DNA from: Pseudidiomarina homiensis
GTDB taxonomy: Bacteria; Pseudomonadota; Gammaproteobacteria; Enterobacterales; Alteromonadaceae
Reading direction: 5' to 3'
Length of the DNA stretch: 64,000 nucleotides
NCBI RefSeq assembly: GCF_003987225.1
Contig: NZ_PIPX01000001.1
Coordinates: 124,001-188,000, forward strand
The first letter of the stretch is position 1; each line of letters opens with the position of its first letter. The translations under genes and the position numbers were made by a program. The notes under the pieces are model-generated. The model did no database searches. It was not told where the DNA came from and saw only the letters and a program-made list of their open reading frames with translations. Below are positions 9,528 through 21,501 of the stretch, piece by piece.

Positions 9528-10866
9528 TTTGCAACTTTGGCAATGGCTAACTGCTGGCGCTGCGGCGCTGGCCGTTGGTGCCGTTGGCACTTGGTTGTGG
9601 CAACGCGCAAAAGTACAGCAGGCTGCCCAGCAGCTTGAACACCAAGCGGGTTTAGCAAGCCAGCGCGAAGCGCAGTTAGAAGATTCGCTTGAACAAATCC
9701 AGCAGCGCTTACAACTGGCTGAGCAAGAGCAACGTCAGTTGCAACAGCAACGTAGCCAACTCCAAGCAGATTTAGCTGCAAACCAAAGTAAGTTGGAAAG
9801 CACGCTTAAGCATGCCGAAGAAAAGCAGCGCTTGCTAGAAGCCAGTGAAGAGCGCATGAAAAAAGAGTTTGAGCGGCTGGCGCAGCAGATCTTTGAACAA
9901 AAGTCGGAACGCTTGCAACAGAGCAGTAAACAAACGCTTGAAGTGACATTGGCACCTTTCAAACAGCAACTTGAAGCCTTCAAGAAGCAAGTTGAAAGTC
10001 AATATACCGAAGAGCTCAAACAACGTGCCTCGTTAACGACCGAGATTACTTCGCTCAAAGAATTAAATAAACAAATGGCGACTGAAGCTGATGCTTTAAC
10101 TCGTGCGTTAAAAGGCGACACTAAGGCGCAAGGTAATTGGGGTGAAGTGGTTCTTGAGCGCATCTTGAATCAATCAGGATTACGTGAAGGCCACGAATAC
10201 GAAACGCAAAGCCATCATCGTGACGAAGATGGTAAGTCATTCAAACCTGACGTTGTCGTGCATCTGCCTAACGAAAAAGACGTGGTGATTGACTCGAAAG
10301 TATCGTTGGTCGCTTATGAGCGTTACTTTAACAGTGACGATGACAAAGAACGTGAGGCGGCTCTTGCTGAACACGTCAACTCGTTACGAGCGCACATCAA
10401 AGGGTTGTCGAAGAAAAATTATCAGCAGCTTGATAGCGTGCGAACGCTTGATTACGTGCTGATGTTTATCCCCATTGAGCCAGCTTTTTTGCTTGCAGTT
10501 GACCGTGATCCTGAACTTATTCGCTTAGCGCTTGAGCATAATATTATGTTGGTGAGCCCGACCAACTTATTGGTTGCCTTAAGAACGGTGAATAATATTT
10601 GGCAATACGAACAGCAGAACCGCAACGCGCAAAAAATTGCTGACGACGCGGGTAAGCTTTACGACAAGTTCGTTGGTTTTATTGAAGACATGCAAAAAAT
10701 TGGGAATAGCCTTGATACCGTGCGTAAGCATTATGACGGAGCTATGAACAAGCTTTCAACGGGCCGCGGTAACCTCATCGGTCGGGTTGAGAAATTCAAA
10801 GAAATGGGCGTGCAAACGTCGAAAAAACTCGATAGTAAACTGCTTGATGATGACAGCGACGCCTAG
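9520..10866 (+). CDS. rmuC: DNA recombination protein RmuC
   Basis: 448 residues. A membrane-spanning N-terminus (residues about 7-28, Ala/Gly/Leu-rich) is followed by a long Gln/Glu-rich coiled coil (about 30-170) and then the RmuC domain. That domain carries KGDTKAQGNWGEVVLERIL, FKPDVVVHLPN and VIDSKVSLVAYERYF, segments typical of the family and related to restriction-endonuclease-fold nucleases. RmuC limits inversions at short inverted repeats in E. coli. The start codon lies inside the end of the fumarase gene (8-base overlap). Confidence 0.93.
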   Translation: MLSLQLWQWLTAGAAALAVGAVGTWLWQRAKVQQAAQQLEHQAGLASQREAQLEDSLEQIQQRLQLAEQEQRQLQQQRSQLQADLAANQSKLESTLKHAEEKQRLLEASEERMKKEFERLAQQIFEQKSERLQQSSKQTLEVTLAPFKQQLEAFKKQVESQYTEELKQRASLTTEITSLKELNKQMATEADALTRALKGDTKAQGNWGEVVLERILNQSGLREGHEYETQSHHRDEDGKSFKPDVVVHLPNEKDVVIDSKVSLVAYERYFNSDDDKEREAALAEHVNSLRAHIKGLSKKNYQQLDSVRTLDYVLMFIPIEPAFLLAVDRDPELIRLALEHNIMLVSPTNLLVALRTVNNIWQYEQQNRNAQKIADDAGKLYDKFVGFIEDMQKIGNSLDTVRKHYDGAMNKLSTGRGNLIGRVEKFKEMGVQTSKKLDSKLLDDDSDA

Positions 10867-10880
10867 ACGTCGCTGTTCAT
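10853..10880 (+). terminator. Possible terminator hairpin at the end of rmuC
   Basis: A perfect 9-bp stem (ACAGCGACG / CGTCGCTGT) with a 6-base loop encloses the rmuC stop codon. The following sequence is T-rich (TCATTTGTCTATTT) but has no clean T run, so efficiency is uncertain. It lies between convergent rmuC and rimO. Confidence 0.5.
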
Positions 10881-10914
10881 TTGTCTATTTAGCTAGGCTA
10901 GAGCTAGCGCAGCG

Positions 10915-12270
10915 TTAACGTATAACGGTTCCCCATAAGTCATACTCATCGGCATGCTCGATCTGAACCTGTACGAGTTCACCCGGTTGCACCTCATACT
11001 CGCCATTCAGGTACACCAAGCCGTCAATTTCCGGCGCGTCGGCATAACTACGCCCGATAGCTCCTTCAGCATCAACCTCATCGATAAGAACTTGTAACGT
11101 GCGATCGATCTTTTGTTGCAAACGCGCCGCGCTGATCGCTTGCTGAACTTCCATAAAACGTGCGTAACGCTCCTGCTTTACGGTTTCAGGCACAGGGTCC
11201 GGTAAGTCGTTCGCTTTAGCTCCGTCGACGTCAGAATAGGTAAAACAGCCTACGCGATCGAGTTGTGCGTCGCGCAAGAATTGCAATAACTCTTCGAACT
11301 CTTCTTCGGTTTCTCCCGGAAAGCCGACGATAAAAGTGCTACGAATGGTTAGGTCAGGACAGATCTTACGCCAGTTTTGAATCCGTTCGAGCGTGCGGTC
11401 CGCTGAACCCGGTCGTTTCATCAGGCGCAAAATACGTTTGTTCGCATGCTGTAACGGGATATCAAGGTATGGAAGCAGCTTGCCCTCAGCCATCAATGGG
11501 ATAATCTCATCTACCGACGGATAAGGGTAAACATAATGCAGTCGCACCCAGATACCGAGTTTAGCTAGTGCTTGGCAGAGCTCTAGCATGCGCGTTTTTA
11601 CCGGCTGGCCATCCCAGAAGCCGGTTTTATGCTTCACATCAACGCCATAGGCACTGGTGTCTTGTGAAATCACCAATAATTCTTTCACCCCAGCATTAGC
11701 AAGCCGCTGTGCCTCCGCCAAGACGTCACCAATTGGGCGGCTCACAAGGTCGCCACGCATCGAAGGAATAATGCAAAACGTGCAGCGGTGATTACAGCCT
11801 TCAGAAATCTTTAAGTAAGCAAAGTGTCTCGGTGTTAACTTTACCCCGGTCTCGGGAACCAGATTTTCGAACGGAATACGCTCAGGTTGCGGCACGTGTT
11901 GATGGACATGTCCCATGACTTCTTCATAAGCATGAGGGCCGGTAATAGCTAACACATTCGGGTGCACCTCACGGATTTCATCGTCTTTAGCGCCCAAACA
12001 GCCGGTGACGATAACCTTACCGTTTTCGGTCAATGCTTCACCGATGGCATCGAGTGATTCTTGCACTGCACTATCAATAAAGCCGCAGGTATTTACAATG
12101 ACCATGTCGGCGTTATCGTAAGTATTGACGATGTTGTAGCCCTCGGTACGCAGCTGCGTAAGAATGCGTTCCGAGTCAACAAGGTTTTTCGGGCAGCCAA
12201 GGCTGACAAAACCGATTTTCGGCTGCTTTAGCGTGACGTTACTATCAGGGGTATAAGATTCAACGCTCAT
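10915..12270 (-). CDS. rimO: Ribosomal protein uS12 methylthiotransferase RimO
   Basis: A radical SAM enzyme that adds a methylthio group to an Asp of ribosomal protein S12. The N-terminal UPF0004 domain has three cluster cysteines (C26, C62, C91). The radical SAM motif C159-x3-C163-x2-C166 lies in [11 protein letters not shown], and a TRAM domain closes the protein ([20 protein letters not shown]). I place the start at the ATG ending at 12270 (451 residues). It has AAGG 5-6 bases upstream and avoids overlap with the nuclease gene, whereas the longer frame begins with TTG at 12300. It is last in a leftward run with the nuclease, binding protein and cysZ. Confidence 0.95.
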   Translation of the reverse strand: MSVESYTPDSNVTLKQPKIGFVSLGCPKNLVDSERILTQLRTEGYNIVNTYDNADMVIVNTCGFIDSAVQESLDAIGEALTENGKVIVTGCLGAKDDEIREVHPNVLAITGPHAYEEVMGHVHQHVPQPERIPFENLVPETGVKLTPRHFAYLKISEGCNHRCTFCIIPSMRGDLVSRPIGDVLAEAQRLANAGVKELLVISQDTSAYGVDVKHKTGFWDGQPVKTRMLELCQALAKLGIWVRLHYVYPYPSVDEIIPLMAEGKLLPYLDIPLQHANKRILRLMKRPGSADRTLERIQNWRKICPDLTIRSTFIVGFPGETEEEFEELLQFLRDAQLDRVGCFTYSDVDGAKANDLPDPVPETVKQERYARFMEVQQAISAARLQQKIDRTLQVLIDEVDAEGAIGRSYADAPEIDGLVYLNGEYEVQPGELVQVQIEHADEYDLWGTVIR

Positions 12271-12271
12271 A

Positions 12272-13105
12272 TCAACCTTCGTTACTCGCAGCTTTAGCAA
12301 AGACGTCGTTGAGATAGGCAGCGATGCGTACGCCCCCTTGCTGTAAACGTTGCTTCATAATCGGGGTGTAATTATAGACATAATCCCAGCCCAAATAGGG
12401 TTCGTCAGTTTGTGGATAGACTTCGTCGCGTAACTTCGAACTTTCACGGATCCACGTGTACGGATCTGGTGTCGCCCAGGTGTTGGCTTGCTCGGCGGTA
12501 ATACGACGCTGCAACCAATGAGAAAACTCACTGTAAGACAATTGTTGATGGTCGACTAAGCCCGAGTCCCAGACTCGGTGCAGGTTACTTTGTTCGCCAA
12601 AGAACACCACTTTAACGTCATTGCCACCACGATCATTGAGCGCTGCGGAACCGACGTGCAACGGTTGATGTAAATCGCCAATAATATGCACAATAAAGCG
12701 CAGCGCCAGTTGTTTTTCTTGTCGGCTTGCGCTGTCACTCGTTAACGTTGCCGTGAAGTCCTCAAGTGCGCTAAAAGCGTCACCCTCGGGTGGGCAATCG
12801 TCAGCATGGTAGTCATGCGGCTGTTGCAAAGTCACATAGTGAAAAGGGTTCGCCGTCTCCTGCCAAAACTTATCTGGATTGGAGCGCATTTCGTCAGCGT
12901 AGGTTGAGGCTTCGGCCAGTGATTCGGGACCAAGTAAATCAGCAATCGCTGCGCGGGCGTCGTCGGTGAGGTAGTGTGTCGCAATTTTACCGGTAATGCG
13001 GTGTCCAGTTTTGCCCCAAGCATGTGCGGGCGTAGCGACCAAACTTGCCGCGGACGCTAAAGCGAATGCACCAGCAGCGGCAAGAGCAAGTTTCGATAAA
13101 TTCAT
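12272..13105 (-). CDS. Secreted S1/P1-type nuclease
   Basis: A 277-residue zinc-dependent nuclease of the S1/P1 family, which cleaves single-stranded nucleic acids in the periplasm or outside the cell. A signal peptide (residues 1-29, ending ATPAHA) would expose Trp30 as the mature N-terminus; in this family that residue binds zinc. Further ligand segments are [29 protein letters not shown] and GGNDVKV. I chose the ATG at 13105 over the upstream TTG at 13120 because it gives a normal signal peptide; neither has a clear ribosome site. One base separates its stop from the rimO start. It may serve nucleotide or phosphate scavenging (inference). Confidence 0.9.
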   Translation of the reverse strand: MNLSKLALAAAGAFALASAASLVATPAHAWGKTGHRITGKIATHYLTDDARAAIADLLGPESLAEASTYADEMRSNPDKFWQETANPFHYVTLQQPHDYHADDCPPEGDAFSALEDFTATLTSDSASRQEKQLALRFIVHIIGDLHQPLHVGSAALNDRGGNDVKVVFFGEQSNLHRVWDSGLVDHQQLSYSEFSHWLQRRITAEQANTWATPDPYTWIRESSKLRDEVYPQTDEPYLGWDYVYNYTPIMKQRLQQGGVRIAAYLNDVFAKAASNEG

Positions 13106-13138
13106 AGTGTCAGCCGTCAATGAAATGATGCTGATATT

Positions 13139-13984
13139 TTACGGGTTCTGTAGCAGAAGCCAACGATCTTTTGCGGCTTGAAAGGCTTCATCTTGTCGAA
13201 CTTGCGGAATGGCTTGATTGATGAGTTCAATGGCTCGGTTGCCCCAAGCCGTTGGCGGACAGCCGACTGCGCCTTCAACGTGTGTAGCTTGATTTTGTAA
13301 AATTGGAATGAACACCAAATCGATCGGTAATACCTGATTGTGGTAGTTCAACAACATCGGGTAGTCGATGACAAAATCGACCCTGCGGGCATTAACCATG
13401 GCGAGCATGTTGGCGTTTGCGTCTTTACCGGAAACCTCTGAGAAGTGCTCAGTATTGAGCAAAAAACGCTCAATATAAGGTTGCAGATCGCCATAGCGGC
13501 GGCCCATCGGTTGGGCGAAACGATAATTGCGTTGTTTCAGCAACTCGACAAGGTCAACGGGATTACCAAACTGCTTGGTGAACTCTTTTGCTAACTCTGG
13601 TCGGGTAATAATGCCATGTGCTGGGTACTCGAGCACAAGATCCGAGTAGGTGACAATATCTGCTGGGCGAACATTGCGAATCATACACGGGAAACAAAGA
13701 TCTTCGCCCTGCCGAATATGCGCAGCAATACGGCCCTGTGGGTAGTACTCGATACTCTGTTCAACGTCAGGTAACGCACGTTGAAATGCATCGATCATGA
13801 CATCGCAAACGCCTTGGTTAGCGTAATAGCCATCGGTGATGTGAAACGGCGGCGCATTATTCACGCCCCAGACAATGGAGTCCTTGGTTGCGCTGGCTTT
13901 CTGTGCGTGTGCCTTAGGGGGACTGACGACTTGTGTCGCTAGAACTAGGGCACTCAATGTCAGTGCTTGTATCACAAGACGCAC
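13139..13984 (-). CDS. Periplasmic solute-binding-like protein (family 3-type fold, unknown ligand)
   Basis: 281 residues with a clear signal peptide (about 1-27, ending PKAHA). The rest has the look of a type II periplasmic binding protein: VWGVNNAPPFHI near the mature N-terminus, CDVMIDAF, GRIAAHIRQGEDLCFPCMIRN and VDFVIDYPMLL. Similar proteins are usually annotated as uncharacterised amino-acid-type binding proteins without a transporter, and no permease gene is nearby. The paired cysteines in LCFPCM are notable. The start is GTG with GAGG about 8 bases upstream. No specific ligand is suggested. Confidence 0.75.
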   Translation of the reverse strand: MRLVIQALTLSALVLATQVVSPPKAHAQKASATKDSIVWGVNNAPPFHITDGYYANQGVCDVMIDAFQRALPDVEQSIEYYPQGRIAAHIRQGEDLCFPCMIRNVRPADIVTYSDLVLEYPAHGIITRPELAKEFTKQFGNPVDLVELLKQRNYRFAQPMGRRYGDLQPYIERFLLNTEHFSEVSGKDANANMLAMVNARRVDFVIDYPMLLNYHNQVLPIDLVFIPILQNQATHVEGAVGCPPTAWGNRAIELINQAIPQVRQDEAFQAAKDRWLLLQNP

Positions 13985-14045
13985 ACTTAAAACCTCGTAT
14001 GGCTAACATTAGGTTAACCATCATAACGATTGCTAAAGCGAAGCG

Positions 14046-14786
14046 CTAGCCTAAATTTTCTGCCCGCATATGATCCACCCACATTGCTGTCGAGCCACAA
14101 ACGGCTACGGGAATCATGATCAGGTTAATCAGTGGGATTGATGCTAGAAAGGCAACCACCACGCCAAAAGTGAGGCTTTTGCCTTGATGTCGGTGCAGGC
14201 TGCTGCGCATATCTCGAAATGGGACTTTATGATTGTCAAACGCATAGTCAGCGTACTGAATTGTCATCATCCATCCGCCCCAAAGTAGCCACAATACCTG
14301 ACCGATGACTGGCACAAAGATAAGCAGTAAGAAGAATCCCAAGGAGCGTGGGATAAAATAAAGTATTTTCTGGAACTCTCGACCTAGCGTCCGTGGAATG
14401 TCTTTAATCATACCACTCACCCCACCGTTAGCAGCGGGCACGCCGGTGAGCCGTTCTTCGACTTTTTCGGCCAGTAAGCTGTTAAAGGGCGAGGCGATGA
14501 TATTGGCCACACTAGTAAAGGTCATGGCAAATAACAGCAACACAGCAATGATGATGAGTGGCCAAAGAATGACTTCCAACCAATGCAGCCACTCTGGTAA
14601 CCATGCCATAAAGTCTGCAACCCAAAGCGTGGTGTAATGAAAGACCGCGGCAATAGCAACGCTAAAGAGCAGAACGTTAATTGTTAATGGAATCAGCGCA
14701 TAGCGGCGGACGCCTTTTTGAAAGGCAAGCTCAAAGCCGCGGGCAACGTAACTTGCGCCAAAATCACTGTAACCTGCTTGCGCCAT
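14046..14786 (-). CDS. cysZ: Sulfate uptake protein CysZ
   Basis: 246 residues, close to E. coli CysZ (253). Four strongly hydrophobic segments sit in the CysZ/EI24 pattern, with conserved IASPFNSLLAEKVEERL and LGREFQKILYF. CysZ is an inner membrane protein that brings sulfate in for cysteine synthesis. AAGGAG lies 6 bases before the ATG. It is divergent from smc-zipA-ligA, a variant of the cysZ-zipA-ligA neighbourhood of E. coli. CysB, the usual activator of sulfur genes, is encoded 10 kb away in this window. Confidence 0.93.
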   Translation of the reverse strand: MAQAGYSDFGASYVARGFELAFQKGVRRYALIPLTINVLLFSVAIAAVFHYTTLWVADFMAWLPEWLHWLEVILWPLIIIAVLLLFAMTFTSVANIIASPFNSLLAEKVEERLTGVPAANGGVSGMIKDIPRTLGREFQKILYFIPRSLGFFLLLIFVPVIGQVLWLLWGGWMMTIQYADYAFDNHKVPFRDMRSSLHRHQGKSLTFGVVVAFLASIPLINLIMIPVAVCGSTAMWVDHMRAENLG

Positions 14787-14874
14787 GCTTAACTCCTTGC
14801 TGGTTCCGACCGAAAAGAAAATAGTGTTTGCGAGAGCTTTACGCAGTATACAAACTTATAATCTCGAACTAACC

Positions 14875-14902
14875 TTGAAAATGTTACAAAATCTAGCATT
14901 AT
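14875..14902 (+). promoter_or_regulatory. Candidate promoter for smc-zipA-ligA
   Basis: TTGAAA (14875-14880), a 16-base spacer and CATTAT (14897-14902) lie about 50 bases before the smc start, in the 165-base divergent gap with cysZ. Nothing else stands out in that gap. Confidence 0.4.
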
Positions 14903-14951
14903 GAAGGTCTGCTAACACAAACCCTGACATAATAATTAAAAACAGGACCCC

Positions 14952-17900
14952 ATGCGCCTCAAACATATCAAACTTGTAGGCTTTAAGTCGTTCGTCGACG
15001 CTACCAAAGTGCCATTTCCGCACCAGATGACCTGTGTCGTCGGGCCGAATGGCTGTGGCAAGTCTAATGTGATTGATGCGGTGCGCTGGGTGCTTGGTGA
15101 AAGCTCGGCGAAAAACTTACGTGGCGATGCCATGACCGATGTTATTTTTAATGGCTCTGGCGCACGAAAGCCAGTATCGCAAGCCAGTGTCGAGCTGGTT
15201 TTTGATAATTCTGATGGGCGTATTCAGGGCGAGTATGCTAACTACGCAGAAATTTCTGTGAAACGACTCGTCACTCGTGATGGTCGCTCTGATTATTTTC
15301 TCAATAGTAGTAAGTGCCGCCGCCGTGATATTACGGACTTATTCCTTGGTACCGGGTTAGGTCCGCGTAGTTATGCGATCATTGAACAAGGTATGATCTC
15401 GCGGCTTATCGAGTCGAAACCTCAGGAACTGCGCGTATTTATTGAAGAAGCTGCGGGTATATCGAAATACAAAGAGCGTCGCCGTGAAACTGAAAACCGA
15501 ATGCAGCACACCCGTGACAATCTTGATCGTTTGAATGATGTGCGCGATGAACTTGGTAGCCAATTGGATAAACTGCAACGCCAAGCCGCCGCAGCACGCC
15601 GCTATAAAGATTTAAAGCAACAAGAGCGTAAATTTAAAGCTGAACTGCAAGCATTGCGTTGGTTAACCCAGGAACAGCAAGCTGAAAGGTTGCGACAAAC
15701 CATTCGGGAGCACGAGGCAGAACTTGAGCGTTGGCTCGCTGAGCAACGAGGTAGTGAACGCGGAACAGTGGAATTGCGGGAGCAGGCGAACGAAACCAAA
15801 ACTAAATTGGATGAAATCCAACAGCGCTTTTATCAGCTTGGTAATGATGTCACGCGCACCGAACATCAATTGCAAGCACTGCGCACGCAAGCGCAGCAGC
15901 GGGAACAACGGCAGCAACAATTACGAGCTGAACTGACGCAGTTGGATGAAACCTATCAACGTGACGTTGAGCAAGAGGTAGACATCAATTTGCAGCTCGA
16001 GCAGTTGCAACCCGAGTTGGAAATGGCCGCAGAGCAAGCTGAACAGGCCCAAGAAGCTTTCCAGCAGCATGAAGAAGCTTGGTTGCAATTGCAAAACGAC
16101 TACCAAGCGTTTTTAGCTGAACAGCAGCAGCATCGCGAGCGCCTGCAACAGTTACAGTTGCAACGCGAGCGTTGCACTGACCAGTTACAGCGCACTCAGC
16201 AACAGCGTCAAGACGCCGTAGAGCAAGCGCAACAACTTAAACGAGAGCTTGCAGAGCTGACTGAGCATGCAGCAGCGCAGGAATATGCACGGGCTGAACA
16301 AGAGCTTGCCGACGCTGAACTTGGCTTGACTGAGCAACAACAACGCCTCCAACAACTGCGCGAACAGCGTCAACAAGACCAGACGCAACTGACCGACGTG
16401 CAGCAGCAAGAGCAACAGTTAGTGGGCCGCGAAAGCTCGCTGCAAACTTTACTTGCCGCCGCACAAGCCGATTGGCCAGCAATTGTGGCGGAATGGCTAA
16501 GCGAGCAGGGGCTGCAACCACTTGGACAAGTGCGAGAGCTACTCGATGTGAGCGACGAGTGGCGCTTGGCCGCTGAACAAGCCTGTCACGCTTGGCTGGA
16601 TGCTTATGTGCTTGAAGAAGCTCCAGCTCATTGGCCGGAACAACTTGGTACACGGTTGGTGGTGCTAGGTAGCTCAAAGGCTCCGTCAGACAGTCTCGCG
16701 GGGCAAATCAAGGGACCGTTACAGCAGTGGGCTCTGCCGCAACAGATGCTGTTGTGCGACGATGCAACTCAGGCGAGCAGCTTATCTGCAGGCGTCTCGG
16801 CCCGTGTAACACTGACCAAGGAAGGCCAATTGTGGAGCGCTGGTGGTTATCAAGCGCAGCAGGTCGAAGCCCAAGAGAGCCAACTGTTACAACAACAAGA
16901 GCTTGAACAGACCTCCACACAATTGGCGAAGGTCCGTGCGCAGCGTACGGCTAAGCAGCAACAACTTGAGCAGAGCAATGCCCGGCGCGAAGCGCTGGAA
17001 GCAGAGTTGTCGAGCGCCCAAAAGCGCTTTAACGAGGCGCAGGCAAATGCAGCAACTTGGCGCGAAAAACAACGTTGGCAGGCTGAACAACAAAGCCAAT
17101 TGGAAAGTAAACTTTTACGCAGTGAAGAGCAGCAACAATCACTTGTTGAGACCGCCGAAACCTTGCAGTTACAGCTTGAAGAAGTGGTTTCTGCGCTAGC
17201 TGATGCTGAAGAGCAACAGCCGCGCAGCAACGAACAGGAATGGCAAAGTAAACGCGAGCTCCTGCAAGCCGAGCGTCAGCATTTACGCGAGCAGGCGCAA
17301 CACTATCAGCAGCAATGGCAAGACAAGAAACTCAAAGTAGAGCAATACAAGAGCCAGCTTCAGCACATGCAGACCTTGGTGCAGCGCTTACAGCAACAAC
17401 AACAACAAGCGCAAGAGCAGTTACAGCTATTGGCTGACGGTAGTGAAGATCAAGAAGAAACAGAAGTGTTAGCCTTACAACTGGAAGAGCTGCTGCAGCA
17501 GCGCGAGCAAGTTGACGAGGAACGGCGGGTCTGGGCCAATAAATTAGCTGAAATTGAGCAGCAGTTACATGATGTAAGTAGCGGTGTAAAAGGTGTCGAA
17601 ACGCAGATAGAAAAGGCTCGACAACAACTACAAAGTAGCCAAATGGAGCTCGCTGCGGTGCAAGAACGTAGTCGTAACGTACTGTCGGTGCTCGATGAAA
17701 TGCAGCAACCATTGAAGCCGGTTTTGGAGCAACTCCCAGAAGATGCTGACGAGAAAAAATGGCAGCAAGAGGTCGAACGTTTGCAAAGCGCGATTGCCCG
17801 CTTGGGCGCGATAAATTTGGCTGCGATTGAAGAGGCTGAAACTTTAGCAGAACGTAAAGAGTATTTAGATCAGCAGCACGAAGACTTAAGCTCAAGTTTA

Positions 17901-18419
17901 GAAACACTCGAAACGGCAATTCGTAAGATTGATCGCGAAACACGACAGCGTTTTAAAACCACCTATGACGCCGTCAATGGTGGTTTGCAAGAGCTGTTTC
18001 CAAAAGTGTTTGGTGGCGGTAGCGCTTATTTGGAACTTACCGAAGATGATCTACTCGAAACAGGTGTAGCGATCATGGCGCGACCACCAGGTAAGAAAAA
18101 CAGTACAATTCATCTGTTATCGGGTGGTGAAAAGGCGTTAACCGCTTTATCATTGGTGTTTGCGATTTTTCGTTTGAATCCAGCCCCGTTTTGTTTGCTG
18201 GACGAAGTCGATGCACCGTTAGATGATGCGAATGTCGGGCGGTTTTGCCGTTTGGTAGAAGAAATGTCGCAAACAGTGCAGTTTATTTATATTAGTCACA
18301 ATAAAGTGGCGATGGAAATGGCGTCACATTTAGCTGGAGTCACTATGCAAGAGCCTGGTGTCTCACGCTTGGTGGCTGTAGATGTCGATGAAGCTGTGGC
18401 CTTGACCGAAGCTTCATAA
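14952..18419 (+). CDS. smc: Chromosome segregation ATPase SMC
   Basis: 1155 residues with canonical SMC architecture. The N-terminal Walker A is GPNGCGKSN (residues 31-39). Two long coiled-coil arms flank a hinge (about residues 500-640). The C-terminal ABC signature LSGGEKALTAL has Ser at 1057, and Walker B is LLDEVDAPLDD (D1084, E1085). SMC dimers compact and help segregate the chromosome. Enterobacteria use MukB instead, so the presence of SMC narrows the lineage. The arms are exceptionally Gln-rich, including a run of six Gln codons at 17391-17408. It is probably co-transcribed with zipA (40-base gap). Confidence 0.97.
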   Translation: MRLKHIKLVGFKSFVDATKVPFPHQMTCVVGPNGCGKSNVIDAVRWVLGESSAKNLRGDAMTDVIFNGSGARKPVSQASVELVFDNSDGRIQGEYANYAEISVKRLVTRDGRSDYFLNSSKCRRRDITDLFLGTGLGPRSYAIIEQGMISRLIESKPQELRVFIEEAAGISKYKERRRETENRMQHTRDNLDRLNDVRDELGSQLDKLQRQAAAARRYKDLKQQERKFKAELQALRWLTQEQQAERLRQTIREHEAELERWLAEQRGSERGTVELREQANETKTKLDEIQQRFYQLGNDVTRTEHQLQALRTQAQQREQRQQQLRAELTQLDETYQRDVEQEVDINLQLEQLQPELEMAAEQAEQAQEAFQQHEEAWLQLQNDYQAFLAEQQQHRERLQQLQLQRERCTDQLQRTQQQRQDAVEQAQQLKRELAELTEHAAAQEYARAEQELADAELGLTEQQQRLQQLREQRQQDQTQLTDVQQQEQQLVGRESSLQTLLAAAQADWPAIVAEWLSEQGLQPLGQVRELLDVSDEWRLAAEQACHAWLDAYVLEEAPAHWPEQLGTRLVVLGSSKAPSDSLAGQIKGPLQQWALPQQMLLCDDATQASSLSAGVSARVTLTKEGQLWSAGGYQAQQVEAQESQLLQQQELEQTSTQLAKVRAQRTAKQQQLEQSNARREALEAELSSAQKRFNEAQANAATWREKQRWQAEQQSQLESKLLRSEEQQQSLVETAETLQLQLEEVVSALADAEEQQPRSNEQEWQSKRELLQAERQHLREQAQHYQQQWQDKKLKVEQYKSQLQHMQTLVQRLQQQQQQAQEQLQLLADGSEDQEETEVLALQLEELLQQREQVDEERRVWANKLAEIEQQLHDVSSGVKGVETQIEKARQQLQSSQMELAAVQERSRNVLSVLDEMQQPLKPVLEQLPEDADEKKWQQEVERLQSAIARLGAINLAAIEEAETLAERKEYLDQQHEDLSSSLETLETAIRKIDRETRQRFKTTYDAVNGGLQELFPKVFGGGSAYLELTEDDLLETGVAIMARPPGKKNSTIHLLSGGEKALTALSLVFAIFRLNPAPFCLLDEVDAPLDDANVGRFCRLVEEMSQTVQFIYISHNKVAMEMASHLAGVTMQEPGVSRLVAVDVDEAVALTEAS

Positions 18420-18459
18420 AAAAACAACAACAGAACATCAGAATCATGGAAAGCCTGCA

Positions 18460-21460
<3,001 letters not shown>

Positions 21461-21464
21461 ATGA

Positions 21465-21489
21465 CTGGGCTCGCAATGAACGAGCCCAG
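21465..21489. terminator. Hairpin between convergent ligA and mltD
   Basis: A perfect 9-bp stem (CTGGGCTCG / CGAGCCCAG) with a 7-base loop lies 4 bases after the ligA stop and 12 bases before the mltD stop. Neither side has a long T run, so it may be a weak bidirectional terminator. Confidence 0.5.
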
Positions 21490-21501
21490 CATTCGCAAGA
21501 T

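Noticed and set aside
17332-17943. 203-codon antisense frame inside smc
   Set aside because: It is a shadow of the Gln-rich coiled-coil coding sequence, in which reversed CAG/CAA codons read as Leu/Cys/Val.
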